Below, in pieces: positions 22,268-35,117 of a stretch of DNA of 64,000 nucleotides (position 1 is its first letter; the number at the start of each line of letters is the position of its first letter). Origin of the DNA: Phialocephala subalpina. Its lineage: Eukaryota > Ascomycota > Leotiomycetes > Helotiales > Mollisiaceae. A program made the translations under genes and the position numbers. The stretch is from positions 802,851 through 866,850 of the forward strand of contig FJOG01000002.1 in assembly GCA_900073065.1 (NCBI GenBank), read 5' to 3'. The notes below the pieces were generated by a model that saw only the letters and a list, made by a program, of their open reading frames with translations, had not been told where the DNA came from and made no database searches.

Positions 22268-25134
22268 CTTTGCCAAAGGGGGTATCAAGTTGAAGTGACC
22301 AAGTCTGAGGGCTGCAGCAGCTGAGAGTTTGCGGCTTGCACTGCCGTGGATTGATGTTCACGACCGAGTCGCCTCAGGTCGTCGCCAAAAAGTGTCGTGA
22401 ATGGCTGTTGGTCTTGCTGCAAAGGCCTCTTGTCTCGGCACCAAACGAGGGCTGATGCACTGGTACCGATTAATCCTAGGTCTCCTTCTATAACGAGCGT
22501 GACGCCGCAAGAGAGATGCCGATCTCGAACTGCGAATGAGGGCGTGAGTACTGTATGATTTGCAAAAGAGTGTGTTTGATGGCTTCTGGCTGAGAAATGG
22601 GCGTTCAAAAGAAAGGCGCACGCAACCTTAGGTCCGCAGATCGATGGTTAAGGTGTCAAGCAAGGCCTTCGCGTAGGACGACCCAGGTGGTGTGGACGTG
22701 TGGGATTGGCGGACAGGATTATTACTTAGTAGAAGCAGGACCTTCTCAAGCTCCGGAATCCTGGCAGGTTCGCGCGGTGCTGCGGTGGCTCGGTCGGCGG
22801 TCAGAGGAAAAGGGGAGCACGCTCATCAGGCTGTCCACGACTCGTCTGAGCTGCAGTGCAGTGGTCTAGTTGTGCGAGGTCGACAGGATAGTGGAGTTGT
22901 GAGCAGAGCAGAGGTGAAGTACTGGTCTGCATACGCGGCAGATTGGTGAGAAGGGTCGTCTTCTGCTGCGAAGGTGAGGTGAGGAGAGGGAGGTGGTTCT
23001 GGTTCGGAAGGTTCGTTCGAATGGTTCGAATTCGTACTGCTGCTGCTGATGTTCCTGAATGCCTGCTTGTGTTTTCTTCGTGCTTGGCCTTCGCTGCCCC
23101 CAGGAATTTTGGCTGGGAAGATGGACGCTTTCGGTTTTCCTGGCCTCTCAACTGCGCTAAACTGAATTTGGCAGTGGCAACTATGACGGACGGTCCAAGG
23201 ACAAGGAGATAAAATAACGTTGACAAAGGCGGTTATTTGCCTCTAGATCAATAGAACCCAAATTTATTACAACAATCGGCAGGGAAAGCTCGATTTGCAG
23301 CACAGATTCAAGGCAGGTCTTTCATCAATTTTTATAGGACATCTGGGATTGGTCAATGAGTTGATAACGAATGATGAGCCGCGTATTCTGCCCCCCATCA
23401 AGTATCGTTTGGTATAAAGTAATATAGTATATCCATCTCCCTTCTCCGTCACTTGAGGAACAGACTCTAGCACAAGTGCTCGAAAACGTCTGGCAGCAGT
23501 GCAGCAGATTCAGGGCTGCAGGGTCCGAGGAAGGAAGAGCTATCGAGGCGTGATAGGCACAAGTTTCCGGATCAGTGTTCGGGACAAGCTGAAAGTAGGT
23601 TTTCGGGCTTGCAATTGACAGCACTCTATCCCCGTCTCGTGTCTGCGGGAGAGTCGAGGTGCAGTTCCTGTACATATCAAAGATATATCTATTCGCTGCA
23701 AGTTGAGGTGAAGCGACAGATGCGGTGCAGGAGGTAGATGCACCAGCCGCCGATTCCTGCAGCAACATTCCAGATGTACTGTATGTCACTGGCGAGTTCC
23801 GAGCCCTCACCCGTGTTTTCCGCCGTCATTGAAGCCCAAGTCACGATGCTGTCTGGGGATCAAGTGAAGATCTTTTGGTGATGCTGTCGTTACGATATCC
23901 ACTGCCATTCGTAAATGGCGCTCGCCATGCGTCAACGCCCGCAGCAGTAGGGGTCCAAGTGGGGGAGGGAGCTGCTGCAGGGAAGAACAACAGGCTGTGC
24001 AAGATTTACAAGATTGCGACGGCAGGGGAGGAGCGGTGCTCTTGCCTCGCCAAGTTCACTTCCTGGTTAGGCTACCAACTTCAGTACTTTCCTTGCCTTG
24101 TTCTGCCCTCAGCAAAGAGCATCCTTGGCCCAGAGGTGCAGCAGTACGGTATTCTCGTGTTGTTCCTCGTTCTCTCGGTTTTCAATGCCACCCTCGTACT
24201 CTACCTCTGCTGATAGGGTTGAACGGGACTTGAAGTACTAGCTGTTGCTAGTATGCATAATCAGTACGTCGGAACCCGCACCTTTCTCACACCGACGCGA
24301 TTTAGAAGGCTATCCTATCCACGCGTTCTCGCTCCTAGCAAATCCAAAGCTTGAACTTTTCTTTGATGGCCCCACCCGGGCCTTCCGTCGTGGAATCGTT
24401 CAAGGCCTAGGTTCAAGCTTCCTCAAGACCGTTGAGACCGTTGTGGAGCTTTTTTGATAGACTTGCCGTCCCCAAAGCTCGTCAATTGCTTCAAGATGTG
24501 TCCCTTGAGACAGAGTTAGTTTGTCAATTCAGAGGCACTGAGATCAATGACGCCGTTTGTCTTAGATTTTGGTTGGGCAATAACCCACCGCGACAGCGCC
24601 GCCTGCAGATTGCCCGTGCGTGAGGCACAGATGTCAATTTGATATGCAGCCACCAGGGACCAGCATCAACCGACCAATCCCGCTGCCAATTCACATGGTT
24701 ATTTGGGATATTCAAGGATAAAATGCGATTTTCGAGGACAAGCTTGCAACACATGCAAGTTAAACCGGTATTGCGAGATAAGCAGCACCTGATAAGATAT
24801 AAATCCGAGCCCCTTTTTCATAAATTTGGGCCGGCTCGTCCGGAAACATTGTGTTGATTTCGAGCCAGGAAAACCTCACGATTTCGCTACCAGAATGGAT
24901 CAATTGGAGAAGTGAAGAATGGCCTGGATGGCACAGGTCTCAGAGCCAGAAAAAGAACATATGACGTCCGCCATGGAGATGCCCCCTGCGCGCATCGTAT
25001 GACGAGCCTGACCGTGAAAGCGAAACAGCTTCCCCTGGCACAGCGTTCGTCGCGTCCCTCTCCACTCCTGCTGACAAGCCACGATGGTTGACGATGGTTT
25101 CCCCCGCTTCCTTTCGCACAGATCCGCTCGTGAA
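22268..25134. other. Gene-poor stretch left of the assembly gap
   Basis: 2.9 kb. A minus-strand ORF at 23325-23810 looks somewhat protein-like (Cys-rich, with IFDMYRNCTSTLPQTRDGD), and an upstream ATG at 23830 could splice to it. A plus-strand ORF (23881-24213) ends in a hydrophobic segment. Neither matches a family I know, and neither is called. Several C/T-rich patches occur. Confidence 0.3.
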
Positions 25135-25618
25135 NNNNNNNNNNNNNNNNNNNNNNNNNNNNNNNNNNNNNNNNNNNNNNNNNNNNNNNNNNNNNNNNNN
25201 NNNNNNNNNNNNNNNNNNNNNNNNNNNNNNNNNNNNNNNNNNNNNNNNNNNNNNNNNNNNNNNNNNNNNNNNNNNNNNNNNNNNNNNNNNNNNNNNNNNN
25301 NNNNNNNNNNNNNNNNNNNNNNNNNNNNNNNNNNNNNNNNNNNNNNNNNNNNNNNNNNNNNNNNNNNNNNNNNNNNNNNNNNNNNNNNNNNNNNNNNNNN
25401 NNNNNNNNNNNNNNNNNNNNNNNNNNNNNNNNNNNNNNNNNNNNNNNNNNNNNNNNNNNNNNNNNNNNNNNNNNNNNNNNNNNNNNNNNNNNNNNNNNNN
25501 NNNNNNNNNNNNNNNNNNNNNNNNNNNNNNNNNNNNNNNNNNNNNNNNNNNNNNNNNNNNNNNNNNNNNNNNNNNNNNNNNNNNNNNNNNNNNNNNNNNN
25601 NNNNNNNNNNNNNNNNNN
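25135..25618. other. Assembly gap (484 N)
   Basis: Unsequenced bases. Any open frame bridging this stretch is an artefact. Confidence 1.
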
Positions 25619-28600
25619 CTGAGGACAAAGTTGAGCAGGGAACGATGCGTTCTAGAAATTCCAATGGGCGACTAAAACAACCGCTTGACGCGTTCCTGCA
25701 AATTTGGTATGAAGATTTTCATTATGCATTATGAGTGGATAAGAACAATCATAATGCATTTTCTTAAAAACAGGAGACAGGGTCGGGACTTTCAGCAGCC
25801 GAAAGCTCATTTCGGCTTGGTATCTAAGACCACATCTTGTCTATTTCTGATTCCAGTCAACCCCTGCTGTGTTAGGATCAAAGACCTATCCAGGATTCCA
25901 AGTTTCCAAAGAACAAAGAAGCAACATTTTTCTGCTGACCGATACGAATTGCTTACCAAAAGATACATCTCAAGATGAGGAAAATTAAAGTACAAGGTGT
26001 GATGGACACAACGTAGTGTACAGCGAGAATACCATATGCTTGAAAGGCTACCAACATATTCGGGAGTACCTGACAGCTGGAACCTTGGAAATTCATTCAT
26101 ACATCCAGGATACCCTGCATCTTCCATGACCCTGTAAACAATCACCGAAGATGCCGGAGCCAGGGCCAGATAAACTTCACAACGTCCAAGCCTGCAAATT
26201 TCTCGCGACCCCTCCTATCACAACCCTCAATTCACAATCATCATCCAGAAACGTCCTAGTGGACGTCAGAATGCGGTATTGAACAATTCCCATCTTCCCA
26301 AAGAATATCCATGTCAATCAGACTTATGCCAAGAGTCTCTTCACAGGCTCTGACAGGGGCTCAACCTCAACCCGCAAGTGCAGAAGGGCTCAGGGCAAAG
26401 GCAAGGAGATCGACAAATAATGTCCGATTTCAAATTACTCGGCCAGTTATATTTGAATTAGCAGATTAAACCGTTGTCATTCTGGATTATTCTTAGCCCT
26501 AACGACATCACCGCACAAGCATTTAGGAGGTTACCGAACCGAGCCGCCACATTCGCGTGGCGATATCCCCCTTTTCAAAAAGAACTTCAAGTGACAGCTT
26601 GGAAGGACGAACTCCAAGTGGCTGGTTTCAACGACTTGACTATTGGCACATAACATGGTCACTCCGAAACGGCGGGCCGGCAATAGCTGGTCTTCTTATA
26701 CCAACCTTAATTCCATGTCTAATCCTAAGGAGGCTCTCTGACCAAAGTCCAAAGTCTGGTCACCCGATATGGGAGCGTCAAAAAGCTTCGATATTGCTCT
26801 GACTATTGCCCGCACAGACAATTCAAGAGATGTGCAAGACAATCTGCTGCTCAAAAGAACAACTATTAATGATCTGCCCTGCAATCTTGGTTGCACACAC
26901 GGCAAGCTATCTACATAGCCTTGAGATCATCTGCAATATTTTTGACATGTCGCCTCCTCGCGATCTCTGTACGCCCAGCATCCATCCCAGCCCTTCTTTA
27001 ATCCTCCGGAATCACAAAATCCCCGATCCTAGATAGAGATCACCAACTGACAAATCCAACGAACCTAAAGCAGAACTCATCTCGCCACACCCTCTATGTC
27101 TCTCTTTTTCTACATCTAGCTTCCCTTTTTTGGTCAGTTACCAAATTCGACATCTGTATTTCCGTTTCTGCACCACAAGCGCTATCTATCCTGTCACGTA
27201 TTTGTGCTTTCAATTTCACGTTTGAACAGCCGCCATTGGTAGGTTTATTTCTGGGAAGTAGGTACCGAGTCTCTGCATCAAATTTCCGCCGCACTGTTCC
27301 TTGGATTGGAGACCAGGTTTTGAGGGCGAGGTCATCGTTTTTCACTCTTATTGCGGTCAATAAGATTCAGTTCATGATCCGTAGCAAATCAAAAGGTTTT
27401 GCCTCTCAATCACCCAAAGCCTCTGGGACAATGCTACCCTAACCCTTTCACTTAACAGCAAGATTACCGCTAAACGCAGGACCTCTGCATCCTCAAGGAC
27501 CAACATCTATCTACCTATCAAATCTGTCACCTCCTCCTCCTCCTCATCCTCCTCTCATGGCATGGGATTCTCAATTCCCATCCCTTCCCCACATCACAAA
27601 TCAAGCTTCACGTTTCAACTGCTCAAGCCTCAGCCAAGCAACAAGATCAACAGTGGCAAACCTCATTCATCCCCGCCTCCGTCCTCTTCAAGTTCCCAAT
27701 GCCATTCTTAGATTTCCATCCACTTGGTTTTGTCCACATGGCGAAAACTCTCCTCGTCCCGAGCGGGAAGTTAAGCTTCCGAATAGTGATCCACGAGGTG
27801 ATCAAACATCTCACTTGCATATCGCCTCAAGGCTAACGACGACACGATATGATTGCTGTTTCGCCGCTCTATGTTTAGCAATGCAGTTCTCGAGGTGGTT
27901 TGGGAACAGCATGAGGCGAGAGGAGAATCCCGATCTTTGATGCTTTGTTGTACATCATACGTGCGCATAAGGTGGTTGGACATTCGCCTTCTGGCTCCAG
28001 TTTTCAAGAGAGATGGTCACCTTCGGTCTCATCTAGAACTGTACAACTCATGGCAACCTCATCCAACGGCAACAGTTTCCAGAATCTCATCTCGGGTCCA
28101 ACAATATCATGGTAAGCTTCTCATTAGCTCCAATTTGACTCGAGCCTCGACATGTCATTGTCCAACCTTACCAAACAGCAAACCCCATCTCTTCTTCTTC
28201 TCCACCCCTCGGCCAGAACGAGCGCATGCACTTCAGATCGCGGTTCAACTGCCTTCATTGTGGAAGCCGATTCGTTGTCTAGGAAGTTAGCCCTAACTCT
28301 CGGTACCAAAAGACAACATCTTCTAGTGGTAGTCCGGAGCATCACTCCGTGCATCTTACCATCGTGGAATCGCGTATGTGTACCTCTGTACTACCTGTCT
28401 CCTTTCATCTATGATCTTGATGTCGGCGTTCGAATATCGGTAAACCTCATTTCCAAAGGCCACTTGTACCCTCTTCTCCTGAATGCATGTTGCATGTCCA
28501 GTTTCCGCCTTGCTTATTTCACCTAGCCACATCCATCCTTCCCGCTCCCCTCAAGTTCCTCCCAAACAGGAAACTCTCATAGGCCAAGTCAAAACCTGCA

Positions 28601-30217
28601 GTTGCACTTCATCTCATTTCTTCGTTCCAAACTCTGAGACTCTGAGCACTCGCTACCAAACAACCCCCATCCCTATTCCTGACGCCAGACATGCAGGAAC
28701 AACACCTCAAGACCTACCAACCAATGACCTCTCTCAAGCGCATCTCTCCATCTTTTCCTTAGTCTGACACCATCGCAAACCTTCATTCCTGTATCCAGAA
28801 GCCGTTGCGAGTCACAGGTCGGACAGTTTCCCATACCCCAACTTCCCCTGAGCGGCTCATTTCTTCTCCGCTTCTCAAATCGACTCTGCGGCACATGGAG
28901 AACATGGGACATAGGAAAGGGTCATGAAGTCGTGTAGACGGCGGCAGGAGCTTTTCCCTCCACGGCCCTTTCTCCTCTCCTTGACCGTAGGCTTGAGGAC
29001 AACCTCCTCCCCCTTTACTACAACCACCAGCTTAACGTCGAGAAACGAGAATGTCCGCCAGACTCCGCCTTCTTACTACTCTCGAGTCTCTACCTCTTCT
29101 TGCGGCCAGTGTGCTTACCATGTTCGAAGCACAGCATCGGCACAGATGATTGGGTCTCTGCAGCTTCGAGAAAACACTTCCTTCCTTTGCATGATTACAA
29201 GCTGGTGATTTGTGATTGTTCGAGGGGACAAGAGACTTCAGGGTTGCTTGCGAGATTGGGTCGGACTGCACACCCCCTCAAGCTGCAGTAAGGAGGATAT
29301 TTAAGAATGGGTGTCCACTCTCCTCTATCTTCAGCAGCCTCAGACTCGCTCTCGCTCTCTTCCTCGTCCTCGTCCTCGTCCTCACGGTCGGGCGTTACTA
29401 CATCATCTCCTTCAATATCGATCGAGACGGTCGAAACGAAAGGGCTTTGCAGGAACACGAGTCAACGAGAATCAATCCGACAAGCAGGAGCATAAAGAGC
29501 TGATTCGGAGGGGATGAGCTCGGAGAGACAACTTGCATTGAAAGCAGTATACAATTCACTTGAAATGCAGTCTACTTGTTGTCTCTACATACATTGTGCA
29601 ATGAGAGCTTGACTATGGAGTTAAAGGTAAAGATGGACCCTAGACAAGGTGAAGCTAGGGAGGGAGGATGAAGATAAGTTATTGAAAGAGCAACAATGTA
29701 AGTTTCACTCGAAATAGTCTGCTCATTGTTCCCGCCAGAACACTCCGTCACACCCGAGGAACATAGCAAAAACGCAAGCGGTCGAGCCACAATAAGTGAA
29801 GCAAATGTCACATACACATATCATTCCTCAGAGAAAACTTTTTATTGCATTACCAGCCAGCCAGCCCTGTTGGTAGTTCATCTGTCTGTCTGTCTGATTG
29901 CGCATCTTATCTGCTCGCATCTTGCCTTCCATAACATTCCACTTTGATTTCGAGAGAAGAAATGAAGACCTTGGTTTTCGCCATTTAAACCAGATCACTT
30001 CCTCCTCTCCTTCTCCGCAAGGCAGCTGCAGAATGTCGAATTTTCCATATCGTAATTGAGAGATCGAGTAACACACACAGCGACCAGACCAACGAGCCCG
30101 CCCACTAGGAAAAGGAAAGAGATTGAGAAAGCGGAGATCGAAGACGACAGTACATTTTTAAGACAAGCCAACCGAGTCCATTGGCGCGTGAGGAGCATAA
30201 TGTTGAGGAAAATTGAT
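25619..30217. other. Long gene-poor stretch right of the gap
   Basis: 4.6 kb with no open frame above about 145 codons. 27500-29500 is pyrimidine-rich on the plus strand, with runs of CCT near 27530-27556 and CCTCGT near 29366. One candidate first exon begins at ATG 28050 (MATSSNGNSFQNLISGPTIS) and meets a GTAAGC donor at 28112, but no convincing following exon was found. (TCTG)4 lies at 29881-29896. Confidence 0.3.
29881..29896. repeat. TCTG microsatellite
   Basis: Four perfect tetranucleotide units in a non-coding stretch. Confidence 0.8.
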
Positions 30218-32164
30218 CTAGCTTGCCATATAGGTGCTGGCATCAACACCTCCCTCTGGGAATTCGCTACAAACGACGTTAGCTTAGACTCACATCCTTA
30301 GGACAGAGACAACTTACGGAAGGGCGACCTCGAAACGCTTCTCGATCGACTTCAACACCTCCTGATCAGCCTCGCTGCTGACGAAAGAGATGGAAAGACC
30401 CTTAGTTCCGAAACGACCGGCACGACCGACACGATGGAGGTATGAATCAGCGTCGCCTGGGAGATCGTAGTTGATGGCCAAGTTGATACGCTCAATATCG
30501 ATACCACGACCGAAGACATCGGTGGCGACACAGATACGCTCCTGGAAGTCCTTGAATCGCTTGTAACGGTTGATACTGCGACATATTAGTTAGGTTTCAA
30601 AAGTGAAAATAGAACAATACATACCGCTCCTCCTGGCTGACACCAGAATGCACAGCGACGGAAGGGAAATTGCAGTCTTGGAGAAGCTTGTCCAACTCAG
30701 TAGCGCGAAGGGTGCTTCTCACGAAGATGATAGCTTGGTTGAATTGCAACTCATCGAGAAGCTCATTCAACTTTCGATTCTTCTCCTTCTCATCGAGCTT
30801 GATGTAGTATTGTTGAAGACCATGAAGAGTAAGCTTGGTCTCATCATCGACGTAGATCTCGAGAGGGTTCTGCATGAACTTTTTGCAGATAGGTCGAACC
30901 TCCTGAGAGAGGGTAGCACTGAACATCATGACCTGCTTTTGGGTGGGAGTGGCTCTGAAGATCTCTTGGACATCACGACGCATGTCTACAATCTCGTTAG
31001 CCTTGACGGTCGTGAGACTGAAGCTTATACATACCAATCTGATCCAACATCTTGTCACACTCATCGAGAACGAAGACCTTGCAGCTGCCGAGACGGAGAT
31101 GCTTGTCTCTTACGAGGGCGTTCAATCGACCGGGTGTAGCGACGATAATGTGTGGGTGAGTCTCCTTGTTCTTGAGAATCTCGGCATCCTTCTGGATGGG
31201 AGTTCCACCGTAGAAGACAGCGGTCTTAACTTCTGGCATGTACTTGCTGAAGCGGGCATACTCGTTCTTGATCTGGTAGGCCAACTCGCGGGTGTGGCAC
31301 ATGATGAGGACGGAGGTTTCGCCAGCGACTGGGTCGACTTGCTGGAGGGTGGTGAGGACGAAGACGGCAGTCTTACCAAGACCGGATTTGGCTTGGCAGA
31401 GGACATCGGTACCAAGGATAGCTTGAGGAATGCAAACTTGCTGGACTGTAGAGTAAATCGAACCGATGTTAGATTAAGGTTCTCCAAGAGTGTAATGAGG
31501 TGCAAGGTATCGCAACGTCCGTCCATCTTCGCTTATAAATTCCACAAAGAAACTCGACCCCAAAGGAAATTCAGGTTCGAAGATTCGCCATCTGCCTAAA
31601 AGACATATGATATACCGTCGTTTGAGAGTACATGATTGTGCTTCTGATCGTCGAGCTCGACCCGATCCTGGATGTCTCTTGGCACCGCTTGCCCGGCACC
31701 CTCATCGGAAGCGCACTGAAATACTCGAGATTGCCGCTTGCGCGCATATCTCCCTCCACGCCACCTGCTTATTTCTGCATCGCAACCAGAGAGACATTCC
31801 AGGACCGATCGTCGTAGCTTGATGAAGGATAGGCCGAAGTATATTTTCTTGCTTGCGAGATGGACGGACGCGCGGCAAGAACGATAATGATGGAGCTGGG
31901 GGATAAAAGTTATGACTGACCCTCCGATGGATGTTCAAAGCCGCAGTCGGTGATCGCACGTAGCAGCTCGGGCTTCAGCAGGAAATCGCGGAAACCAGTC
32001 GAATGGATGCCGACATAGGAGCCTTTCTTATCCGCGTTGCCTCCAGACACTGTGAGATCCCCCTTCTTCGCGCCCCCATTTGCATCAGAACCCGCAGCTG
32101 GTGCGGCATCGTTGGTTCCAAGCTCCTCGTCGGAGTAATCGATGAGATCTTCTTCGGCAGACAT
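30218..32164 (-). CDS. sub2: DEAD-box RNA helicase SUB2 (UAP56), mRNA splicing and export
   Basis: ATP-dependent RNA helicase of the TREX complex, acting in spliceosome assembly and mRNA export in the nucleus. Five exons (31921-32164, 31035-31445, 30625-30985, 30318-30575, 30218-30266) give 440 aa, the normal family length. Visible motifs in order: N-terminal [33 protein letters not shown] (Q-motif region), AKSGLGKT (Walker A, about 100), [14 protein letters not shown] (the DECD form typical of this subfamily, about 210), [20 protein letters not shown], and [10 protein letters not shown]. The C-terminus [14 protein letters not shown] is encoded by a 49-nt last exon. The first intron is 475 bp, against about 50 bp for the other three. 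It is divergent from the RPR2 gene. Confidence 0.97.
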
Positions 32165-32531
32165 GTTGATGGTTGAAGGTGAAATTGTTGGAGGTTTGAT
32201 GTAAGCTGTCGATCTTTGTGATCGTGCAAAGGTGTTCTTCGAGTGAAGCTGCGCGAGGCGCGTTATCAAGGAACTCGAAAGACTCGGGTTGACCAAAGAA
32301 TGAAGAAGAGGTTTTTGGTTGATGCAAGAGGGAGAATAGGTTGAAGGTAGGGAGGTTGAGGCTGAGCGAAGGAGTTGTCTTAAGCTCGTCGCGACGGTCT
32401 TTTCGCGAGGCAGAACACGCTACTCCGCAAGCGGCATAGCCTCCACAGCTTGCAGCCTCACAATGACGAGGTTGAATCAATTTTGAAAATGAACACAAAT
32501 CACTGCACAAATCCACCGGGGGCAACTCGAC
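32165..32531. promoter_or_regulatory. Shared divergent promoter of sub2 and RPR2
   Basis: 367 bp separate the two start codons, so both upstream regions overlap. A C/T-rich tract lies on the sub2 strand and no clear TATA box is seen. Both products act in nuclear RNA metabolism, so joint expression is plausible but not shown. Confidence 0.5.
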
Positions 32532-33044
32532 ATGGCGAAACCGAAGGCGGCCAGCGGGAATGGCAAAGTGCCCAACAAAGCTATGCATAGCAGGATATCG
32601 TTCCTCTACCAAGCTGCAACATACTTGACGACCCCACGACAGCATCCCGAAGCATCTGGTAATAAAACCGAAGCTACCAAGCAGGCAGCCTTGGGAGCTG
32701 TACGAATTCCTGCAGATGCTATCGGACCTTCGATCAATCCTCTATCTCGTCGGCTTGCATCTGACCTACGCGAAACGTCACTCAAAGCACAACTACGAGT
32801 TTCACCACAAATGAAGTATGCCATATGCAAGAATTGCGATACCATCCTCATCGACGGGGCTACGTGTACAAATGAAGTCGAAAATAGGAGCAAAGGTGGC
32901 AAGAAGCTTTGGGCAGATGTCCTTGCTCGGAAGTGCAATACTTGTGGTATTGTGAAGAGGTATCCTTTGGCAACTCCAAGACAGAAGAGGCGTCCACTTC
33001 GAGAGCAAGCTGGAATACCTTACGAAACCGAGCAAGATGGATGA
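32532..33044 (+). CDS. RNase P subunit, RPR2/RPP21/SNM1 family
   Basis: Intronless, 170 aa. Nuclear zinc-ribbon protein subunit of RNase P (tRNA 5' processing), or its RNase MRP counterpart SNM1. The N-terminal helices (HSRISFLYQAATYLT, LSRRLASDLRETSLKAQLRV) precede CKNCDTILIDGATCTNEVEN and KCNTCGIVKRYPLA, which supply the two Cys pairs that bind zinc. The basic tail RQKRRPLREQ fits RNA contact. RPR2 versus SNM1 cannot be settled from the sequence alone, so no symbol is given. It starts 367 bp from sub2 on the opposite strand. Confidence 0.88.
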   Translation: MAKPKAASGNGKVPNKAMHSRISFLYQAATYLTTPRQHPEASGNKTEATKQAALGAVRIPADAIGPSINPLSRRLASDLRETSLKAQLRVSPQMKYAICKNCDTILIDGATCTNEVENRSKGGKKLWADVLARKCNTCGIVKRYPLATPRQKRRPLREQAGIPYETEQDG

Positions 33045-33749
33045 TCCGACAGTTTATTATGGAGCTTGTACTACAAATGGAACGGCACAACATGATTACC
33101 AATACGTTGGTCGAGAGTTGGCAGTGGGTGGAGCGCTCTCCACAGAGATGAAGTATGTCGTCGGACGGTAGGTGTTCACCAGGACAACAAGCTACCCTAC
33201 TATTAAGATTGAAGGAGGAAGCAGAGTTCAATCCGCTCTTCTAGAACGACTGCGGCACGCGTCTACGGATGGACCATGCAAATTCATGGCATAGATGCCA
33301 TGCCAGACAATATAATCCCGTTCGAAGTGAAGGAAGTTGTGTGCAAGGCTTATGACGTTTGCCAGGGAAGAGGGACGCGGATTCCGATGGGTGGAGGGGC
33401 CTTTTGAGCAGTCAGAGGCAAGCATTGATCGAGAGCTAAAATTTCGTAAAAATGTTTTCAATGCGAGAGAGTATGAAGAGAAGACTCTTGGAGTAAGAGT
33501 TTGGGGAACACAGTAGCACTCGTCGAGAAACCCAGATGATACCCCCAGCTCCTAGTTCACAATGGAAATAGTACGTATTTACAAAACTGGGCTCTGCAAA
33601 GATTAGCCTGTCGTGAATGTAAGAAACAATCTCATCACAGAAGGGATTGGGAAATGAAGGACCATCTTTATAATCTCAATGCTTGAACTGGTCCAGGTCC
33701 CAATAATCTGCTCTGGTCGAGTATGGGTATCAATTTCTTGTTCATTTCT
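33045..33749. other. Intergenic, possible coding remnant
   Basis: A plus-strand frame at 33354-33516 reads REEGRGFRWVEGPFEQSEA and then a Lys/Glu-rich stretch to TAG. It has protein-like composition but no start, splice context or family match. The rest looks non-coding. Confidence 0.2.
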
Positions 33750-34720
33750 CTAGCCATACGTAAAAATCTGGCCATCTTCATCTTCCACTTCCTCCATCGT
33801 AACAACTCTTGAGCCCTGGTCTCTAGAGTTGTCGTCCTCCTCCATACTATTACTCCGCTTATCCTCCTTTCTCGTGCTCATATACCCAGCCTTCTCCAAC
33901 CTATCTGCCTCCTCCGGCTCCACCAACCCTCCCACCCCCTTTGATTTATCCAACTTCGTCCTAACAGCAGCAGGGACAAAAGCCACCGCCTCCTTCCTCA
34001 AATCTCTAATCGCCGGCTTCGCCTCATAAACAGTCCTCGCCTCCATAACCGGCTTCGACTTTTCCTCCCCTCTCCCCTCACCACTACTAAACCTCCTCTC
34101 ATTCCCACCCAAAGGCGTATTATTCGCATTCGTACCCCCGGGGCCTCTCTCCCTCACCATCCTCTCCCTCCTCATCGCATACCATTTATCCAACACCTCC
34201 TTAGGAATCGGTGGCGGCGTATCCCTCGGCATAGGAATACTCTTCACATCGTCAGGGATCTCATCCTCTTCACTCTCGCTCTCTCCATCTCTTCTCCTTT
34301 TCCCCAACACACCACCACCTCTTCCTCCTCTTCCGCTGAAACCTCCTCGGCCACCACCATCTCTATCTCCAAATCCGCGGCCGAACTTGGGGGCTGCGTC
34401 TCCGAGCGCTTCTCTCGCTTTCTTAACAGCTTTAAGATCTCGCTCTAGTGATTCAACGAGTGTTTTCTCGTGTGAGGTGAGAGTCCCGCCGCTGGTGGTG
34501 ATTTCTTTTAGTTCGTCTAGTTGTTTTTGGAGGCGGTCGGGGTTGCGTCTTGCGAGCTTTTCGTTGCGGCGGGAGGCATTTTCTGCTTTGCCTGGAGAGA
34601 GATTAGTCTGTGAGCGGGAAGATGGAGGAAGAGGGTGTGTGACTTGCCTTTCTTGATTGCTTTGGCTTTGTCGGCTTTTCTTTGGGCTTGCGCCGGGTTT
34701 ATGGACTTTTCTTTCGGCAT
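33750..34720 (-). CDS. WBP11-like splicing-associated protein
   Basis: Two exons (34648-34720, 33750-34591) encode 304 aa. The start MPKEKSINPAQAQRKADKAK, then KKGKAENASRRNEKLARRNP and LQKQLDELKEITTSGGTLTS, is the Wbp11 domain: a basic coiled-coil segment found in WW-binding pre-mRNA splicing proteins. A Gly-rich RGG-like region, a nuclear-localisation-type GKRRRDGESESEEDE and the Pro stretch MPRDTPPPIPKEV (a WW ligand candidate) follow. The C-terminus is conserved-looking (EAVAFVPAAVRTK, EDGQIFTYG). The single intron starts with GC, not GT (exon AAAG, then gcaagt), and ends in AG; only this junction links the N-terminal motif in frame. A longer intronless frame to 34757 lacks the family start. 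Confidence 0.87.
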
Positions 34721-35117
34721 GGTGGGCGTGGTTTGAAGGAGGAGACAGCGATGCCAAGAAAGTTGAGCTCTTGAGGTTGCTGCGATTATTCTGCCAGCAA
34801 GTCGCTTGATGCGGTCACCGCTTAGCCACGCTGCCAATTTCGCACGCTTCGAGTGCACGATTTCTCTAGTCCCCAAAATTGTGACACAAAGTACTCGTAA
34901 GCTAGGGACATGTTCAAGACCTGACTCTATAAACTTGCCAGCCTAGGGATCAAGTGGGGTAGACTTCTGAGCTTTTATTGCGTGCGTCTGACAGTGATCT
35001 TCTTCAAGTCCTTTTTCAAAGTCCTCTCCATTTCTGGGACATTATTAGTGCTGTCCTGGTTCGCTCGTTTTTCGCGTCGGCAGTTCTCCCTTCTTTTGCA
35101 ATTATTTGAATTTCTTG
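34721..35117. other. Intergenic, no supported gene
   Basis: About 400 bp upstream of WBP11 and downstream of a 2EXR gene on the same strand. Nothing recognised. Confidence 0.4.

Noticed and set aside
24900..25734. Long open frames on both strands across the N run
   Set aside because: They are open only because unknown bases cannot be stops.
28152..28526. 124-codon ORF in the gene-poor region
   Set aside because: Composition changes along its length and no domain is visible; a start at 28050 with splicing also fails to give a stable frame.
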